Source: JADKAV01 sp963733395 (lineage in GTDB: Bacteria; Actinomycetota; Actinomycetes; S36-B12; UBA10799). Taken from it: a stretch of DNA of 64,000 nucleotides. A program made the translations under genes and the position numbers. The notes beneath the pieces are model-generated. The model was not told the DNA's origin, ran no database searches, and worked only from the letters and a program-made list of their open reading frames with translations. The stretch covers positions 62,001-126,000 of the forward strand of contig CAVTCZ010000003.1 of assembly GCA_963733395.1 (NCBI GenBank), written 5' to 3'. Below, one piece after another: positions 43,906-53,253 of this stretch. Positions within the stretch are counted from its first letter, which is position 1, and each line of letters opens with the position of its first letter.

Positions 43906-45439
43906 GTGTCCGATTCGCTGTGCCGCCTGCACGTGCAATCCCGGCAGGCCGTTTCGCTGGTGCCGGGCCTGGTCGAAGGCGGTGCCGACATGCTCGGTCT
44001 GTCGCCGTCGGACCGGGTGCGGCTGCGGGCGTTGGTGGTCGAGGTGCTCGAGGCCGTCGTCAGGGATGCGTTCGAGCCCGGCGAGGAGGTCGACCTCGAT
44101 CTCGAAGTGGTCGCGCGAACCCGGTGAGATGAGACTCGTGCTGCGCGACCGCGGCGCCCCGCTGGACTTCGGCACCGGGTATCCGCCGCGGGTGGCCGAA
44201 CTGGTGCGGCTCGGTTTCGCCGACGGCTTGGTCTTCGCCAACGAGGGTCGCGCGGGCAACCGCACGGAGATCAGCAAGCACCTGAAATACGAGACCGTCA
44301 GCGACGACGAGGAGTTCATCGCCGAGACCGAGGCCGATCCCACCCCGGCGCCGACCATCGGTGAGGACGGGCAGGTCGTGGTGGACATCCGGGCGATGAC
44401 CCCCGACGACGTCGTCGGCGTGGCCCGGCTGTTCTACCGCTGTTACGGCTACACCGTGGCCTACGCGCCGGTGGTCTACGAGCCGGAGCGGCTGGCCGAA
44501 CTCGTCGCCAGCGGCAAGCACCTGGGCACCGTTGCGTTGTCGCCGGAAGGCCGGATCGTGGGTCACGTGGCCAGCGAGGTGCAACGCCCCGGCGCCATCA
44601 CCGGCAAGATCGGCCTGCTGGCGGTGGACCCCGGTTATCGCCAGCACAAACTGTCGATGCGGATCGGGTTCGCGCACGTGATGCGGCTGATCGAACTGGG
44701 CTTCGTCGGGCAGTACACCGAGGCGGTCACGGTGCACCTGGGCAGTCAGAAGGCCGCCCTGCGCGGCGGCGGGCATGAGGTCGGCCTGCTGCTGGCGGCG
44801 CAGTCCAACGAACTGGACTTCCGCGGCTTCGATTCCGACGAGAAGGCCCGCAAGGCGCTGCTGCTGTTCTACGGGGCCTTCGGCCAGACCCCGGAGCGGA
44901 CCGTCTACGCCCCGCCCACGTACCGCGAGGTGGTGCAGCGCATCTACGACGAGGGCAACTTGCCGCGCACGGTGCATGCGGACTTCGAGCGCCACCCGGA
45001 TGTCGCCGACGGCCCATCCCGCTTCCGGCTGATGCTGCGCCACGAGACCGGTGTGGCGTTCGTCTTCGTGGAGTCGTACGGCCAGGACTTCGTGGGGAGC
45101 CTGCAGGAGCAGGTGCGGCAGCTGCGGCTCAACCGCTTCGAACTGATCCTGGTGATGCTCCCGCTCAGCGATCCGGCGACCAGTTACTTCGGGTCCGGGT
45201 TGCAGGAGATCGGCCTGTCCTTCAGCGGCATCTACCCGGAGTACGACAACGGAGACGTCCTGGTGCTGCAGAACCTCAACAACGTCGAGGTGAAGCCCGA
45301 GGAGATCAACGTCGCGTCCGACATGGGCACGTTCCTGCGCGACTTCGTGCTCGAGGACTACCGGCGGGCAGGGGAGCGCCTGGCACAACTGGAGCGCTCG
45401 CGTGCCCATATGGCCCGCATCTACGAAGCGCTCGACTGA
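43906..45439 (+). CDS. fusion of RsbW-like ATPase domain and GNAT domain, one frameshift
   Basis: The first 140 residues look like a GHKL/HATPase_c_2 domain of the anti-sigma type (VRLRALVVEVLEAVVRDAFE, MRLVLRDRGAPLDFGTGYPP, with a G-x-G-like GRAGNRTEISKHL lid). Then comes a GNAT acetyltransferase fold (DIRAMTPDDVVGVARLFYRC, GLLAVDPGYRQHKLSMRIGF) and a second half resembling a partner domain (FVFVESYGQDFVGSLQEQVR). An indel near 44120 separates the first 70 residues. It is the first of three closely spaced genes with an MFS exporter (1 bp gap) and an ATP-grasp enzyme. The role is unknown. Confidence 0.72.
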
Positions 45440-45440
45440 C

Positions 45441-46964
45441 GTGACGGCCGGCGGGCGGGGGAAGTCGGGGCGGTTGCCGCTGCCGGTGCTGCCGCTGTCC
45501 CTGACCTATCTGGCGGTCGCGCTCAACATGACGATCGCCAGCGTCGCGCTGCCCACGATCTCGACCGAACTGCAGGCGACGGCCGACCAGTTGGCCTGGA
45601 TCGTCAACGCCACCCCGATGACCTCAGCCGCCTTCATCCTGTTCGCCGGTGCCTGGAGCGACCGGGTGGGGCGCAAACGCATGCTGCTGATCGGCGTCGT
45701 GATCTTCGGAATCTCGGCGATCCTGTCCGGGATGACCAACAGCGTGGAGATCCTCATCGGTTTGCGGGCCCTGACGGGTCTGGGTTCGGCCTTGGCCATG
45801 CCCTCGGCGATGGCGCTGACCTTCGACGTCACGAAGGGCACCAACCAGCGGACGGCGGTCGGCATCATGGGTGGGACGCAGGCCATCGGCGCGCTGCTGG
45901 GGCCGCTCGTGGGCGGCGCGGCGCTGGTGACCTTCGGTTGGCACGCCGCCTTCTGGAGCGTGGTGCCGATGCTGGCGCTGGCCCTGGTCATGAACATCAT
46001 CTGGCTGCCGAAGGACGAGCCGGCGCAGCGGCGGTCGCTGGACTCCATCGGCGCCGCCCTGACGGCGGTGGCCGGGGTCGCCTTCCTCTACGCCGCGGTC
46101 AGTGCCGCCTCGTCGCCGGACGTCTGGGTGTGGGTTTCGCTGGCGGTCGGGGTGATCGCGTCGGTGGCGCTGGTCTGGTGGGAGCGGCGGGTGGCCGCGC
46201 CGCTGTTCGATCCGGCCATCGTCAAGCGCAGTACGTTCCTGATCCCCACCCTCACCGTCTTCCTCGTGCAGTTCACGCTCGGCGGGCTGTTGTTCCTCAA
46301 CACGCAGTACGTGCAGTTGGTGCTGGGCTTCTCCGCGCTGGCCGCGGGTCTGTTCCTGATGCCGGCGCTGCTGATGTGGACGGCCAGCTCGGCCACGGCC
46401 GGCATCACCGCCAAGCGGTTCGGCGCCCGCAATGTGACCGCCGCGGCGCTGGTGGTGACGGCGATCGGTCTGGTGCTGACCAGTTCCGGCGGGCGCACCC
46501 CGTTCTACCCCGTGCTGATTCTCGGTCTGGTGCTGACCGGGGTCATGGGCGTCGCGCCGGCACTGATGACCCACACCTCGGTGAGCAACTACCCCGACGA
46601 ACGCCGCAGCGTCGGTTCGGCGATCAACAGCATGGCGGTGCGGTTCGGCCTCGCGTTCGGTGTCGCGGGCTACGGCACCCTGCTGGCACTGAACTACCAG
46701 TCGGACATCGCGTCGGCAGTGGCCGGGTTGTCGCCGCAGGACTCCTACGACGCCAGCGAGAGCATCGGCGGGGCACTGAACGTGGCGCAGCGCAGCGATG
46801 TGGCCGGACTGGCCGACGCCGCCCGGGATGCGTACGTCGCCGGCTTCCGGATCACGCTGATCGTGGCGGCGGTGGTGCTCGTCGCGCTGGCCGTCGTGGT
46901 GTGGCGGGTGTTGCCGGCCCGGCTGGACACGGGAAGTGCCGAGTATGCGGAGGTGGAGTCGTGA
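45441..46964 (+). CDS. MFS exporter, DHA2 type
   Basis: The 507-residue transporter shows VALNMTIASVALPTISTELQ in helix 1, GAWSDRVGRKRMLLIGVVIF (motif A) and a long C-terminal loop before the last helix, as in 14-helix drug or metabolite antiporters. GTG 45441 lies 1 bp after the stop of the ATPase-GNAT gene, and its stop overlaps the GTG of the ATP-grasp gene (GTGA at 46961-46964). This tight packing suggests that the transported compound relates to the enzymes on either side. Confidence 0.85.
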   Translation: MTAGGRGKSGRLPLPVLPLSLTYLAVALNMTIASVALPTISTELQATADQLAWIVNATPMTSAAFILFAGAWSDRVGRKRMLLIGVVIFGISAILSGMTNSVEILIGLRALTGLGSALAMPSAMALTFDVTKGTNQRTAVGIMGGTQAIGALLGPLVGGAALVTFGWHAAFWSVVPMLALALVMNIIWLPKDEPAQRRSLDSIGAALTAVAGVAFLYAAVSAASSPDVWVWVSLAVGVIASVALVWWERRVAAPLFDPAIVKRSTFLIPTLTVFLVQFTLGGLLFLNTQYVQLVLGFSALAAGLFLMPALLMWTASSATAGITAKRFGARNVTAAALVVTAIGLVLTSSGGRTPFYPVLILGLVLTGVMGVAPALMTHTSVSNYPDERRSVGSAINSMAVRFGLAFGVAGYGTLLALNYQSDIASAVAGLSPQDSYDASESIGGALNVAQRSDVAGLADAARDAYVAGFRITLIVAAVVLVALAVVVWRVLPARLDTGSAEYAEVES

Positions 46965-48319
46965 ACGAAGCTCTGGAGTACTGGCGGCAGTTGCTGGCCG
47001 GGATCGCCGACAGCGCGGCATGGTCGCGCGACCTGGTCGACAAGCAGGCCGAGGTGGGGCTGGTCTACCAGGGCAAGCCCGCGATGCTCGTCGCCGAGCC
47101 GAACCTCGTCACCGAGACCGAACTGGCAGCCGATCAGGCGGTGGCCACCGCCGTGGTGGCCGCACTGGTGGCCTCCGGCCGGCGGCTGCTGGCAGAGCCC
47201 GCGCTACAGGACCGCTACGTGCCCGGATGGCTCGACGGTGTCCCCGACGCCGACCTGTTCATGATCCCGGCCGGCTACCCGGAGCCGATCGTGTTCGGCC
47301 GGCTCGACGGCGTGCGCACCCCGGACGGCCTGCGGGTGCTGGAGTTCAACGGCGGTCTGCCCGGTGGGATCCTGCCGGCGGACGCCTCGGCTGCGCTGCT
47401 GGCCGGGACCGATCTGGCCGCGCAGTTCGGCCGGCGCTATCCGTTCCGGACGGCCACGGCCGGCGAAGACGTGCTCGATGCGATGCTGGCGACCTGGCAC
47501 GATTTCGGCGGTTCCGGATCGCCCTACACCGTCGTGGCGATGCCCAAGGAGCTGACCGCGATCGCCGCGCCCGCCATCGGCTACCTGTCGGGGCTGGCCC
47601 GGCCGCGGGGGATCGAGCTGGATGTGGCCGACCCGGGGGAGTTGGTGTTCGCCGAGGGCCGGTTGCGGCTGGCGGGCCGGGAGGTGGACGTGCTGGTGCG
47701 CGCGTTCTTCACGCCGATGCTGAGCTACCTCGGGGAGCGCCTCGACGGGATCAAGGCCGCACTGCGCGCCGAGTCCGTGTGCATGATCACCAGCTTGCAG
47801 TCGGGCTTGTTCGGCCTGAAGTCGCTGTTCGCCATGGCGACCGACCCGGCGGTCGACCTCGAGGTACCGGCTGCGGACCTGGCGCTCGCCCGCGAGCACC
47901 TGCCCTGGACTCGAGTCGTGGCGCCGGGCCCGGCCACGGACCCGGGGGGTGACCGGGTCGATCTGCTCGCGTACCTTGCGGCCGACCGGGAGCAGTTGGT
48001 CATCAAGCCCACCGAGGGCTACGGCGGTGCCGGAGTCGAACTGGGCTGGACCCACACGGCCGACTCCTGGCAGGCGGTGATCGAGCGGGCGGCCGCCGGT
48101 GGCCACGTCGCCCAGCAGCGGGTGCCGATCCTGACTGAGCAGCACTCCGTGCTGGAGCCGGGGTTCCCCATGCGCGGCTTCAACGGCGACCACAACCCGC
48201 TGCTCTGCGCGGGCAAGGTGGCCGGCTACTACATCCGGCTGGCGCCGGAGGGCTCCGGCATCACGAACGTCACCGGCGGCGGGGCGAGCGTGGCACCGAC
48301 CTTCATCGTGGCGGGCTGA
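46961..48319 (+). CDS. ATP-grasp-like ligase (circularly permuted type possible)
   Basis: The 452-residue cytosolic protein has RVLEFNGGLPGGILPADASA in its first half and, near the C-terminus, the nucleotide-binding region LVIKPTEGYGGAGVELGWTH, then HVAQQRVPILTEQHSVL and FNGDHNPLLCAGKVAGYYIR. A Lys-rich strand, a mobile Gly loop and a late Glu/Asn set are typical of ATP-grasp enzymes that join a carboxylate to an amine or thiol through an acyl phosphate. The order resembles circularly permuted members. Substrate unknown; the exporter upstream could carry the product. Confidence 0.68.
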   Translation: MNEALEYWRQLLAGIADSAAWSRDLVDKQAEVGLVYQGKPAMLVAEPNLVTETELAADQAVATAVVAALVASGRRLLAEPALQDRYVPGWLDGVPDADLFMIPAGYPEPIVFGRLDGVRTPDGLRVLEFNGGLPGGILPADASAALLAGTDLAAQFGRRYPFRTATAGEDVLDAMLATWHDFGGSGSPYTVVAMPKELTAIAAPAIGYLSGLARPRGIELDVADPGELVFAEGRLRLAGREVDVLVRAFFTPMLSYLGERLDGIKAALRAESVCMITSLQSGLFGLKSLFAMATDPAVDLEVPAADLALAREHLPWTRVVAPGPATDPGGDRVDLLAYLAADREQLVIKPTEGYGGAGVELGWTHTADSWQAVIERAAAGGHVAQQRVPILTEQHSVLEPGFPMRGFNGDHNPLLCAGKVAGYYIRLAPEGSGITNVTGGGASVAPTFIVAG

Positions 48320-48367
48320 GCCGGCGTCGCAACCCGGATCTGGTTGCGTGGAGCGCCCGCTGGGCCG

Positions 48368-48490
48368 GCGAGTGTTGCACGGTTGCGGTCCCCGCGCGCC
48401 GAGTGTTGCACCGTTGTCGGTTTGCGGGCCTAGCAAACCAGCAACCGTGCAACACTCGCCGCGGACCACCAGCAACCGTGCAACACTCGA
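48368..48490. repeat. 31-nt-phased GAGTGTTGCAC array
   Basis: Forward boxes GCGAGTGTTGCACGGTTGC (48368) and CCGAGTGTTGCACCGTTG (48399) are 31 nt apart. Inverted boxes GCAACCGTGCAACACTCG at 48441 and 48472 are also 31 nt apart. The centre has its own small hairpin (GGTTTGC and GCAAACC, 48419-48439). It fills the gap between the convergent ATP-grasp and HAMP-sensor genes. Confidence 0.78.
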
Positions 48491-48542
48491 GCCCGCAACA
48501 GGGTCCCCGACATCCGACACAACGTCACGGCGCGACGGAACG

Positions 48543-49515
48543 CTACTTCTTGTGCATCTTCGAGCGCAGGTCGTCGGCCTTCGCGGCGAGGTCGGCGAAG
48601 AAGTCGGTCTCGGTGATCTCGCGGACGCTCTGGTCGCGCTGGACGCTGTCGATCTGAACCCGCAAGCGCTGCACCTCTCTGGTCAATGCCTGCTCGCGGG
48701 CGGCGACCTTCGCCGCCATCACCTTGACGGAGTCGGCCAGCTCGGACATCTCGTCGGTGAAGCGGCTGCGGGTCAACCGGTCGAGGTCGAGATCGTACTC
48801 GCCGTCGGCGATCCGCCTGGTGGCAAGGGTCAGCCGCCGCAGCGGTCGGACCAGCAGCGTGGACACGAGCAGTACCAGCAGGATGAGCAGCACGTAGCTG
48901 ACGGCCAGCACCGGGAAGACCTGTGCCCGGGCCTGCCGCTGGACATCCTGGACGTACTCCAGCGAGTAGTCCATACCCACCGCAGCGATGGTGTTGCCCT
49001 GCTTGTCCACGATCGGGCTGTACGCCGAGATCCAGGTCCCGAAGGCGTCGGTGTTGTCCGGCTCGAACGTGGTGGCGCGCAATCCGTCATGCATGTACGT
49101 GAGGGTCTCGACCGGGACGGTCTGCGCCACGGGCTGCTTGAACGGCGCAGTGCTGACGAGGTAGTACAACTTGCCGTCCTGCGACGATGTACGTGTACGG
49201 CTCGACCGACGGGATCGTCGCCCTGACCGAGTCGATGTCGTCTTTGATGCGCTGGTAGGAGGAGTCCTCGGTCGGGTCCTGGTCGGGGTCGAGGGCCGCA
49301 ACCTCGGCCACCGCCTTGGCGGGCAGATCGCGGGCCGCGCCCTCGGTGGCCTCGAGCAGCTGCCCGGTGAGCCGTTTCAGGGCGACGTCGCTGGCATAGT
49401 TCACCACCCAGAAGGCGATGAAGGCGAACACGACCGTGAAGGCGGCGACGAACGCCGTCAGCAACTTCCACTGCATCGGGAAGCGCAACCTGCGCCTTGT
49501 GGTTTCGTCTGCCAT
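48543..49515 (-). CDS. membrane sensor with Cache-like domain and HAMP, one frameshift
   Basis: The N-terminus has one helix (LLTAFVAAFTVVFAFIAFWV), then a periplasmic Cache-like domain. After an indel near 49185 it continues YLVSTAPFKQPVAQTVPVET and ISAYSPIVDKQGNTIAAVGM, then a second helix, a HAMP domain (LLVRPLRRLTLATRRIADGE) and a coiled-coil tail ending RSKMHKK. No kinase, cyclase or methyl-accepting domain follows, so it may signal to a partner. The ParA-like ATPase gene ends 3 bp upstream on the same strand and is the obvious candidate partner. Confidence 0.75.
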
Positions 49516-49518
49516 CGA

Positions 49519-50292
49519 TTACCCCGCGGGCTGGCCGATGGGGTCCTCCTGCAGGCTGCTGGCGATCGTGCGGATGCCCTGCGACCACGGGTGATCGGGG
49601 TGGGTCAGGCTGAACAGTGCGCCCGAGGCGTTGATCACCAACTGTGTCGACAGCGGCAGAACGGCCGCGGTGGGAGCACCGTAGGCCTGGTTCATCTGCT
49701 CCCGCAGGTCGTCGAGGTCGACAGTGTCCGGCACCTTGTTCAGCACCAGCAGCAGATTGGGCACGGACAGTCGACGGGCGATGTCCACCGTCACGGCGGT
49801 GCCCTGGAAGTCCTGATTGTCGGGGCGCAGCAGCAGGAGCAGCACGTCGCTGACCGTGATGGACAGCATCGTCTCCTCGTTGAGCCCGGGGTGGGTGTCG
49901 ATGAACAGGTAGTCGAGGTCGAGTGCCTCCGAGAGGTCCCGGAAGCCCTCGTTGAGCTTCACGACGTCGTACCCGTCGCGCAGGATCCGGGCGATGTCGG
50001 AGGCCTGCATGCTGGCGGGCACCAGGAACAGGTGACCTTTGGCACCGGGGATCTGGTCGGTCACGTCGTGGACCGCCCCGGAGATGTCGATCTTGCCCCA
50101 GAGGTAGTCGTCGAGGGTGTGCTGCAGCGACTGGTCGAAGCCGAACAGGGTGTGGATGCCCGGGCTCTGGACGTCCGTGTCGATGACCGCCACCCGCGCG
50201 CCTGCGGCAGCGAGGTTCGCGGCGACGTTGGCGGTGGTGTTGCTCTTGCCCGTGCCGCCGCGGAACGAGTGGACGGAAACGACGGTGGTCAC
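49519..50292 (-). CDS. ParA/MinD-family ATPase
   Basis: The 258-residue protein has a deviant Walker A motif in SVHSFRGGTGKSNTTANVAA, Walker A' in VAVIDTDVQSPGIHTLFG, and Walker B in LDYLFIDTHPGLNEETMLS. Such ATPases position proteins or membrane arrays by ATP-dependent dimerisation. No parB, par site or flagellar gene is near. It is cotranscribed with the HAMP sensor that follows within 3 bp, and may localise it or take its signal. GTG 50292 starts directly before the P-loop strand. The open frame to 50493 is not used. Confidence 0.85.
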   Translation of the reverse strand: MTTVVSVHSFRGGTGKSNTTANVAANLAAAGARVAVIDTDVQSPGIHTLFGFDQSLQHTLDDYLWGKIDISGAVHDVTDQIPGAKGHLFLVPASMQASDIARILRDGYDVVKLNEGFRDLSEALDLDYLFIDTHPGLNEETMLSITVSDVLLLLLRPDNQDFQGTAVTVDIARRLSVPNLLLVLNKVPDTVDLDDLREQMNQAYGAPTAAVLPLSTQLVINASGALFSLTHPDHPWSQGIRTIASSLQEDPIGQPAG

Positions 50293-50383
50293 GTGCTCGA
50301 GTATCCCGTGGACCGCGCTGGATTGCCTGCCCGACGCGGAATCGCCGGGGCGATACAGTGGTGCACGTCGAAGGAGGCCACTC

Positions 50384-50554
50384 GTGAATGCGCTCATCAT
50401 CAGCACTGTGACCCTGCTCATCCTGGTCGGGGCGATCGTGGTGTGGGCCGGTGAGTTCGGCAAGGGTGCCGATGCGGGCAAATCCGGGATCACTCTGCTC
50501 GTGCTGTGCCTGATCTCCGGCTACGTGGTCGCGCTGGCGTCGGGTTCCGTCTAG
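50384..50554 (+). CDS. 56-residue two-helix membrane protein
   Basis: From GTG 50384, with AAGGAGG about 7 bp upstream, the product has two hydrophobic helices (ALIISTVTLLILVGAIVVWA and ITLLVLCLISGYVVALASG) joined by the short polar loop EFGKGADAGKSG. It diverges from the ParA-like gene across about 90 bp, so a link to that system is possible. Family not recognised. Confidence 0.65.
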   Translation: MNALIISTVTLLILVGAIVVWAGEFGKGADAGKSGITLLVLCLISGYVVALASGSV

Positions 50555-50622
50555 TTCGCGCACCACTCGCGCCGTCGCCAGCCACCGCGTCAGCAGTCCG
50601 TCGGCGTGGGAACCGGGTCGCC

Positions 50623-51207
50623 CTAGCCGAAGATCCGGTCGAGGTGGTGGTCCAGCAGCGCCATCGCCTCGTCGTCGGTGAGGGCCCCGATCAGCAGCGG
50701 CCCGATGAGCCCCTGGCCGAGATAGAACAGGGTCGCCGCCTCCTGCTCGACGTCGATGCCGCGCCGCACCGCTGCCTGCGCCTTGGCTTGCCGCAGCCGC
50801 TCCACGGACACCCGCTCCAGCCGTTGGTAGCCCTCCCGCAGGAGGTCGGCGAAGTCCGGTTTCACCGTGGCCAGGGCGAAGAAGGCGTTGTTGACCAGCG
50901 CTTCCTGCCGACTGGGTTCGTCCACTGGCAGCATCGCCCGGATGGCTGCGCGGGTCTGGTCGCGCGGGCTGCCGGCCACATCGGCCCGATCCAATCGCGC
51001 GAGGACGCGTTCGCGCATGTACCCCAGGGCGAACAGCAACATCTGATCCTTGCTGGAGAAGTAGTGCTGCACGGCGCCGGCTGACACTCCCGCCTCGGTC
51101 GCCACGTCCCGCACGCTCACCGCCTCGTAGCCCTCGCGGCCTATCAACCGGAAGACGGCTTCGGCGATCTCCCGGCGGCGCGCGGCATGGTCGACCTGTT
51201 TGGGCAT
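50623..51207 (-). CDS. TetR-family regulator
   Basis: The 194-residue protein has a standard TetR N-terminal domain (RREIAEAVFRLIGREGYEAV, VRDVATEAGVSAGAVQHYFS) and an all-helical ligand domain. ATG 51207 gives MPKQVDHAARRRE; the frame is open to 51264, but that would run through the operator. It diverges from an alpha/beta hydrolase gene, with a 22-bp palindrome in between, so it probably represses both. Confidence 0.88.
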   Translation of the reverse strand: MPKQVDHAARRREIAEAVFRLIGREGYEAVSVRDVATEAGVSAGAVQHYFSSKDQMLLFALGYMRERVLARLDRADVAGSPRDQTRAAIRAMLPVDEPSRQEALVNNAFFALATVKPDFADLLREGYQRLERVSVERLRQAKAQAAVRRGIDVEQEAATLFYLGQGLIGPLLIGALTDDEAMALLDHHLDRIFG

Positions 51208-51228
51208 CAGCACCTCCGCCATACGAGT

Positions 51229-51250
51229 GTATTGGAACAGGTTACAATAC
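51229..51250. promoter_or_regulatory. GTATTG-N10-CAATAC operator between divergent TetR and hydrolase genes
   Basis: A 22-bp palindrome with perfect 6-bp ends and an inner AAC/GTT pair lies in the AT-rich 70-bp gap between the divergent starts at 51207 and 51279. This is the expected place and size for a TetR-type operator. Confidence 0.68.
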
Positions 51251-51278
51251 AGATGACTTGCCACAGAGAGGTGCGGCG

Positions 51279-52172
51279 ATGGCTCCCGGGACCCGGTACA
51301 CGACCAACGCTGACGTGCGGATCGCCTACGAGACGTTCGGGGACCTCGCCACCGGCGAACCGTTGCTGCTCGTCATGGGTCTGGACTTCCAGATGGTGTG
51401 GTGGCCGGACGGACTGTGCGAGATGTTCGCCGACCGGGGTTTCGCCGTCGTGCGCTTCGACAATCGCGACACCGGTCTGTCGACCCATTTCGAGTCCCCG
51501 CGCAGACAGAATCCGTTCCGGGCCCTGCTCGGCGGCACGAAGCCGGTGTACACGGGTGCGGACATGCTTGCGGACGCCCTCGCCGTCATGGATGCCGTGG
51601 GCTGGCGGCGCGCCAATGTGTTGGGCGGATCGATGGGGGCCGGGCTGGCCCAAGGGCTCGCCGTGCAGCACCCGGACCGCGTCAAGACGCTGACGAGTGT
51701 GATGGGGCTGCCGGTGGACTCCGGCTCCCTCAAGACCCTGAGCTACATCCGGTTCGGGGTCTTCAACAAACTGCGCAAGATCAAGCCGCCGCAGACGCCG
51801 GAGCAGGGGGTGGACAACCTCGTGGAGATCTATCGGGCGATCGCCTCGCCGGGCTATCCGTTCCCCGAGCAGTGGGTGCGCCGGACAGCCGAGATCAGCG
51901 AGCAGCGGGCACCTCGCGATCCGAAGACGACCCAGCGCCAACTCGCGGCCGGCCGGGCGCAGAAGTCCCCGCCGATCAGCGGCATCACCGCCCCCACGCT
52001 CGTGATCTCGGGTGCCGACGACCCGCTGATCAAGCCGGTGGCCGGGCGCGACACCGCGGCCAAGATCCCCGGGGCCCGGTTCGTCTCGTACCCCGGTATG
52101 GGGCACAACCTTCCGGAGGAGCTCTGGCCGGAGGTGGTCGACCTGGTGGCGTCGCTGGCCGGGCTGGACTGA
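51279..52172 (+). CDS. alpha/beta hydrolase under TetR control
   Basis: The 297-residue protein has the catalytic triad pattern: Ser in VLGGSMGAGLAQGLAVQHP, Asp in LVISGADDPLIKPVAGRDTA and His in YPGMGHNLPEELWPEV. DNRDTGLSTHFE follows the early strand, as in esterase/epoxide-hydrolase-like enzymes. ATG 51279 is preferred, since an upstream ATG-like start at 51258 would lie next to the operator. The substrate presumably induces the divergent TetR regulator. Confidence 0.85.
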   Translation: MAPGTRYTTNADVRIAYETFGDLATGEPLLLVMGLDFQMVWWPDGLCEMFADRGFAVVRFDNRDTGLSTHFESPRRQNPFRALLGGTKPVYTGADMLADALAVMDAVGWRRANVLGGSMGAGLAQGLAVQHPDRVKTLTSVMGLPVDSGSLKTLSYIRFGVFNKLRKIKPPQTPEQGVDNLVEIYRAIASPGYPFPEQWVRRTAEISEQRAPRDPKTTQRQLAAGRAQKSPPISGITAPTLVISGADDPLIKPVAGRDTAAKIPGARFVSYPGMGHNLPEELWPEVVDLVASLAGLD

Positions 52173-52190
52173 CCCCTGCCCCGGCACGGC

Positions 52191-53153
52191 TCAGCGCACC
52201 TGCAGCAACACCTTGCCCAGTGCCCGGCGGTCGTCGAGTTCGGCGAGCGCGGCGGGCACCTCGGCCAGCGGGTACACCGACGTGACCAGCGGTGACAGAC
52301 TGCCGTCGCGCAGCAGCGGCTCGAGCTCGCGCCACTGCTCGCCGAGGTACTCCGGACGGGCCATCCAGAACGCACCCCAGCCGACGCCCACCACGGAGAT
52401 GTTGTTCAGCAGCAGGCGGTTCACCTTCACCGTCGGGATCTCCCCGGCGGTGAAACCGATGACCAGCAGTCGGCCTTCGGGTGCCAGGCTGCGCAGCGAG
52501 TCGGTCATGCGATCGCCGCCGACCGGATCGACCACGACATCCACGCCGCGACCGCCGGTGAGCTCCATCACCGCCCGCCGGAAACCCTCCGCATGCACCG
52601 TGTGATCGGCACCGGCCCGGGTTGCCACCTCTGCTTTCGTGTCGTCGGAGACCACCGCGATCACCTGGGCTCCGAGGGCCTTGGCCAACTGGATGGCCGC
52701 GCTTCCGACGCCCCCGGCGGCGCCGTGCACGAGCACCGTCTCGCCCGGCTGCAGCCGGCCCCGGCGGGACAGCGCGAAGTGCACGGTGAGGTAGTTCATG
52801 GGCAGCCCCGCGCCGGCGTCCAGTGAGACCTCGTCGGGGAGCGCGAACACCATGCGCGGATCGGCCGAGACCACCTCGGCGAACCCGCCGATGCCCGGGA
52901 AGGCACACACCCGGTCGCCGGGTGCGAATCCGCTGCCCTCGGGCGCCGTGCGCACGATCCCCGAGACCTCGCTGCCCGGGGTGAACGGCGGCGGTGGCTT
53001 GACCTGGTACTCCCCGCGTGTCAGCAACACGTCCGGGAAGGTGACGCCGGCGAAGTGGACATCGATCGTCACCTGCCCGCCGCCGGGTTCGTCGACGTCG
53101 TCGACCGTGACTGACGACGGTCCGTCGAGGCTGGTGACTCGGGCTGCACGCAT
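52191..53153 (-). CDS. NADPH:quinone oxidoreductase-like MDR enzyme
   Basis: The 320-residue medium-chain reductase lacks the zinc ligands and has the NADPH Rossmann motif VLVHGAAGGVGSAAIQLAKA. Around it are TRGEYQVKPPPPFTPGSEVS and GVDVVVDPVGGDRMTDSLRS, typical of quinone reductase (QOR) proteins. It reduces a quinone or enone with NADPH in the cytosol. ATG 53153 has GGAGGA about 6 bp upstream. It converges with the hydrolase gene and diverges from yyaL. Confidence 0.88.
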   Translation of the reverse strand: MRAARVTSLDGPSSVTVDDVDEPGGGQVTIDVHFAGVTFPDVLLTRGEYQVKPPPPFTPGSEVSGIVRTAPEGSGFAPGDRVCAFPGIGGFAEVVSADPRMVFALPDEVSLDAGAGLPMNYLTVHFALSRRGRLQPGETVLVHGAAGGVGSAAIQLAKALGAQVIAVVSDDTKAEVATRAGADHTVHAEGFRRAVMELTGGRGVDVVVDPVGGDRMTDSLRSLAPEGRLLVIGFTAGEIPTVKVNRLLLNNISVVGVGWGAFWMARPEYLGEQWRELEPLLRDGSLSPLVTSVYPLAEVPAALAELDDRRALGKVLLQVR

Positions 53154-53253
53154 TAGTTCCTCCGGGGCAGGTGTTGTTCGAGCGTAGGCGCGGGCGTGCC
53201 CGGCGGCGGGATCCGGGGTAAGGATGGGGTACCGAGTGCCGTAGGAGACCGCC

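Noticed and set aside
45938..48319. A 793-residue protein starting inside the MFS gene
   Set aside because: The first 340 residues are antiframe translation of the transporter; the true start is GTG 46961, which overlaps the transporter stop.
51193..51264. Longer start of the TetR regulator at 51264
   Set aside because: It would read through the palindromic operator; the ATG at 51207 gives a normal TetR N-terminus.
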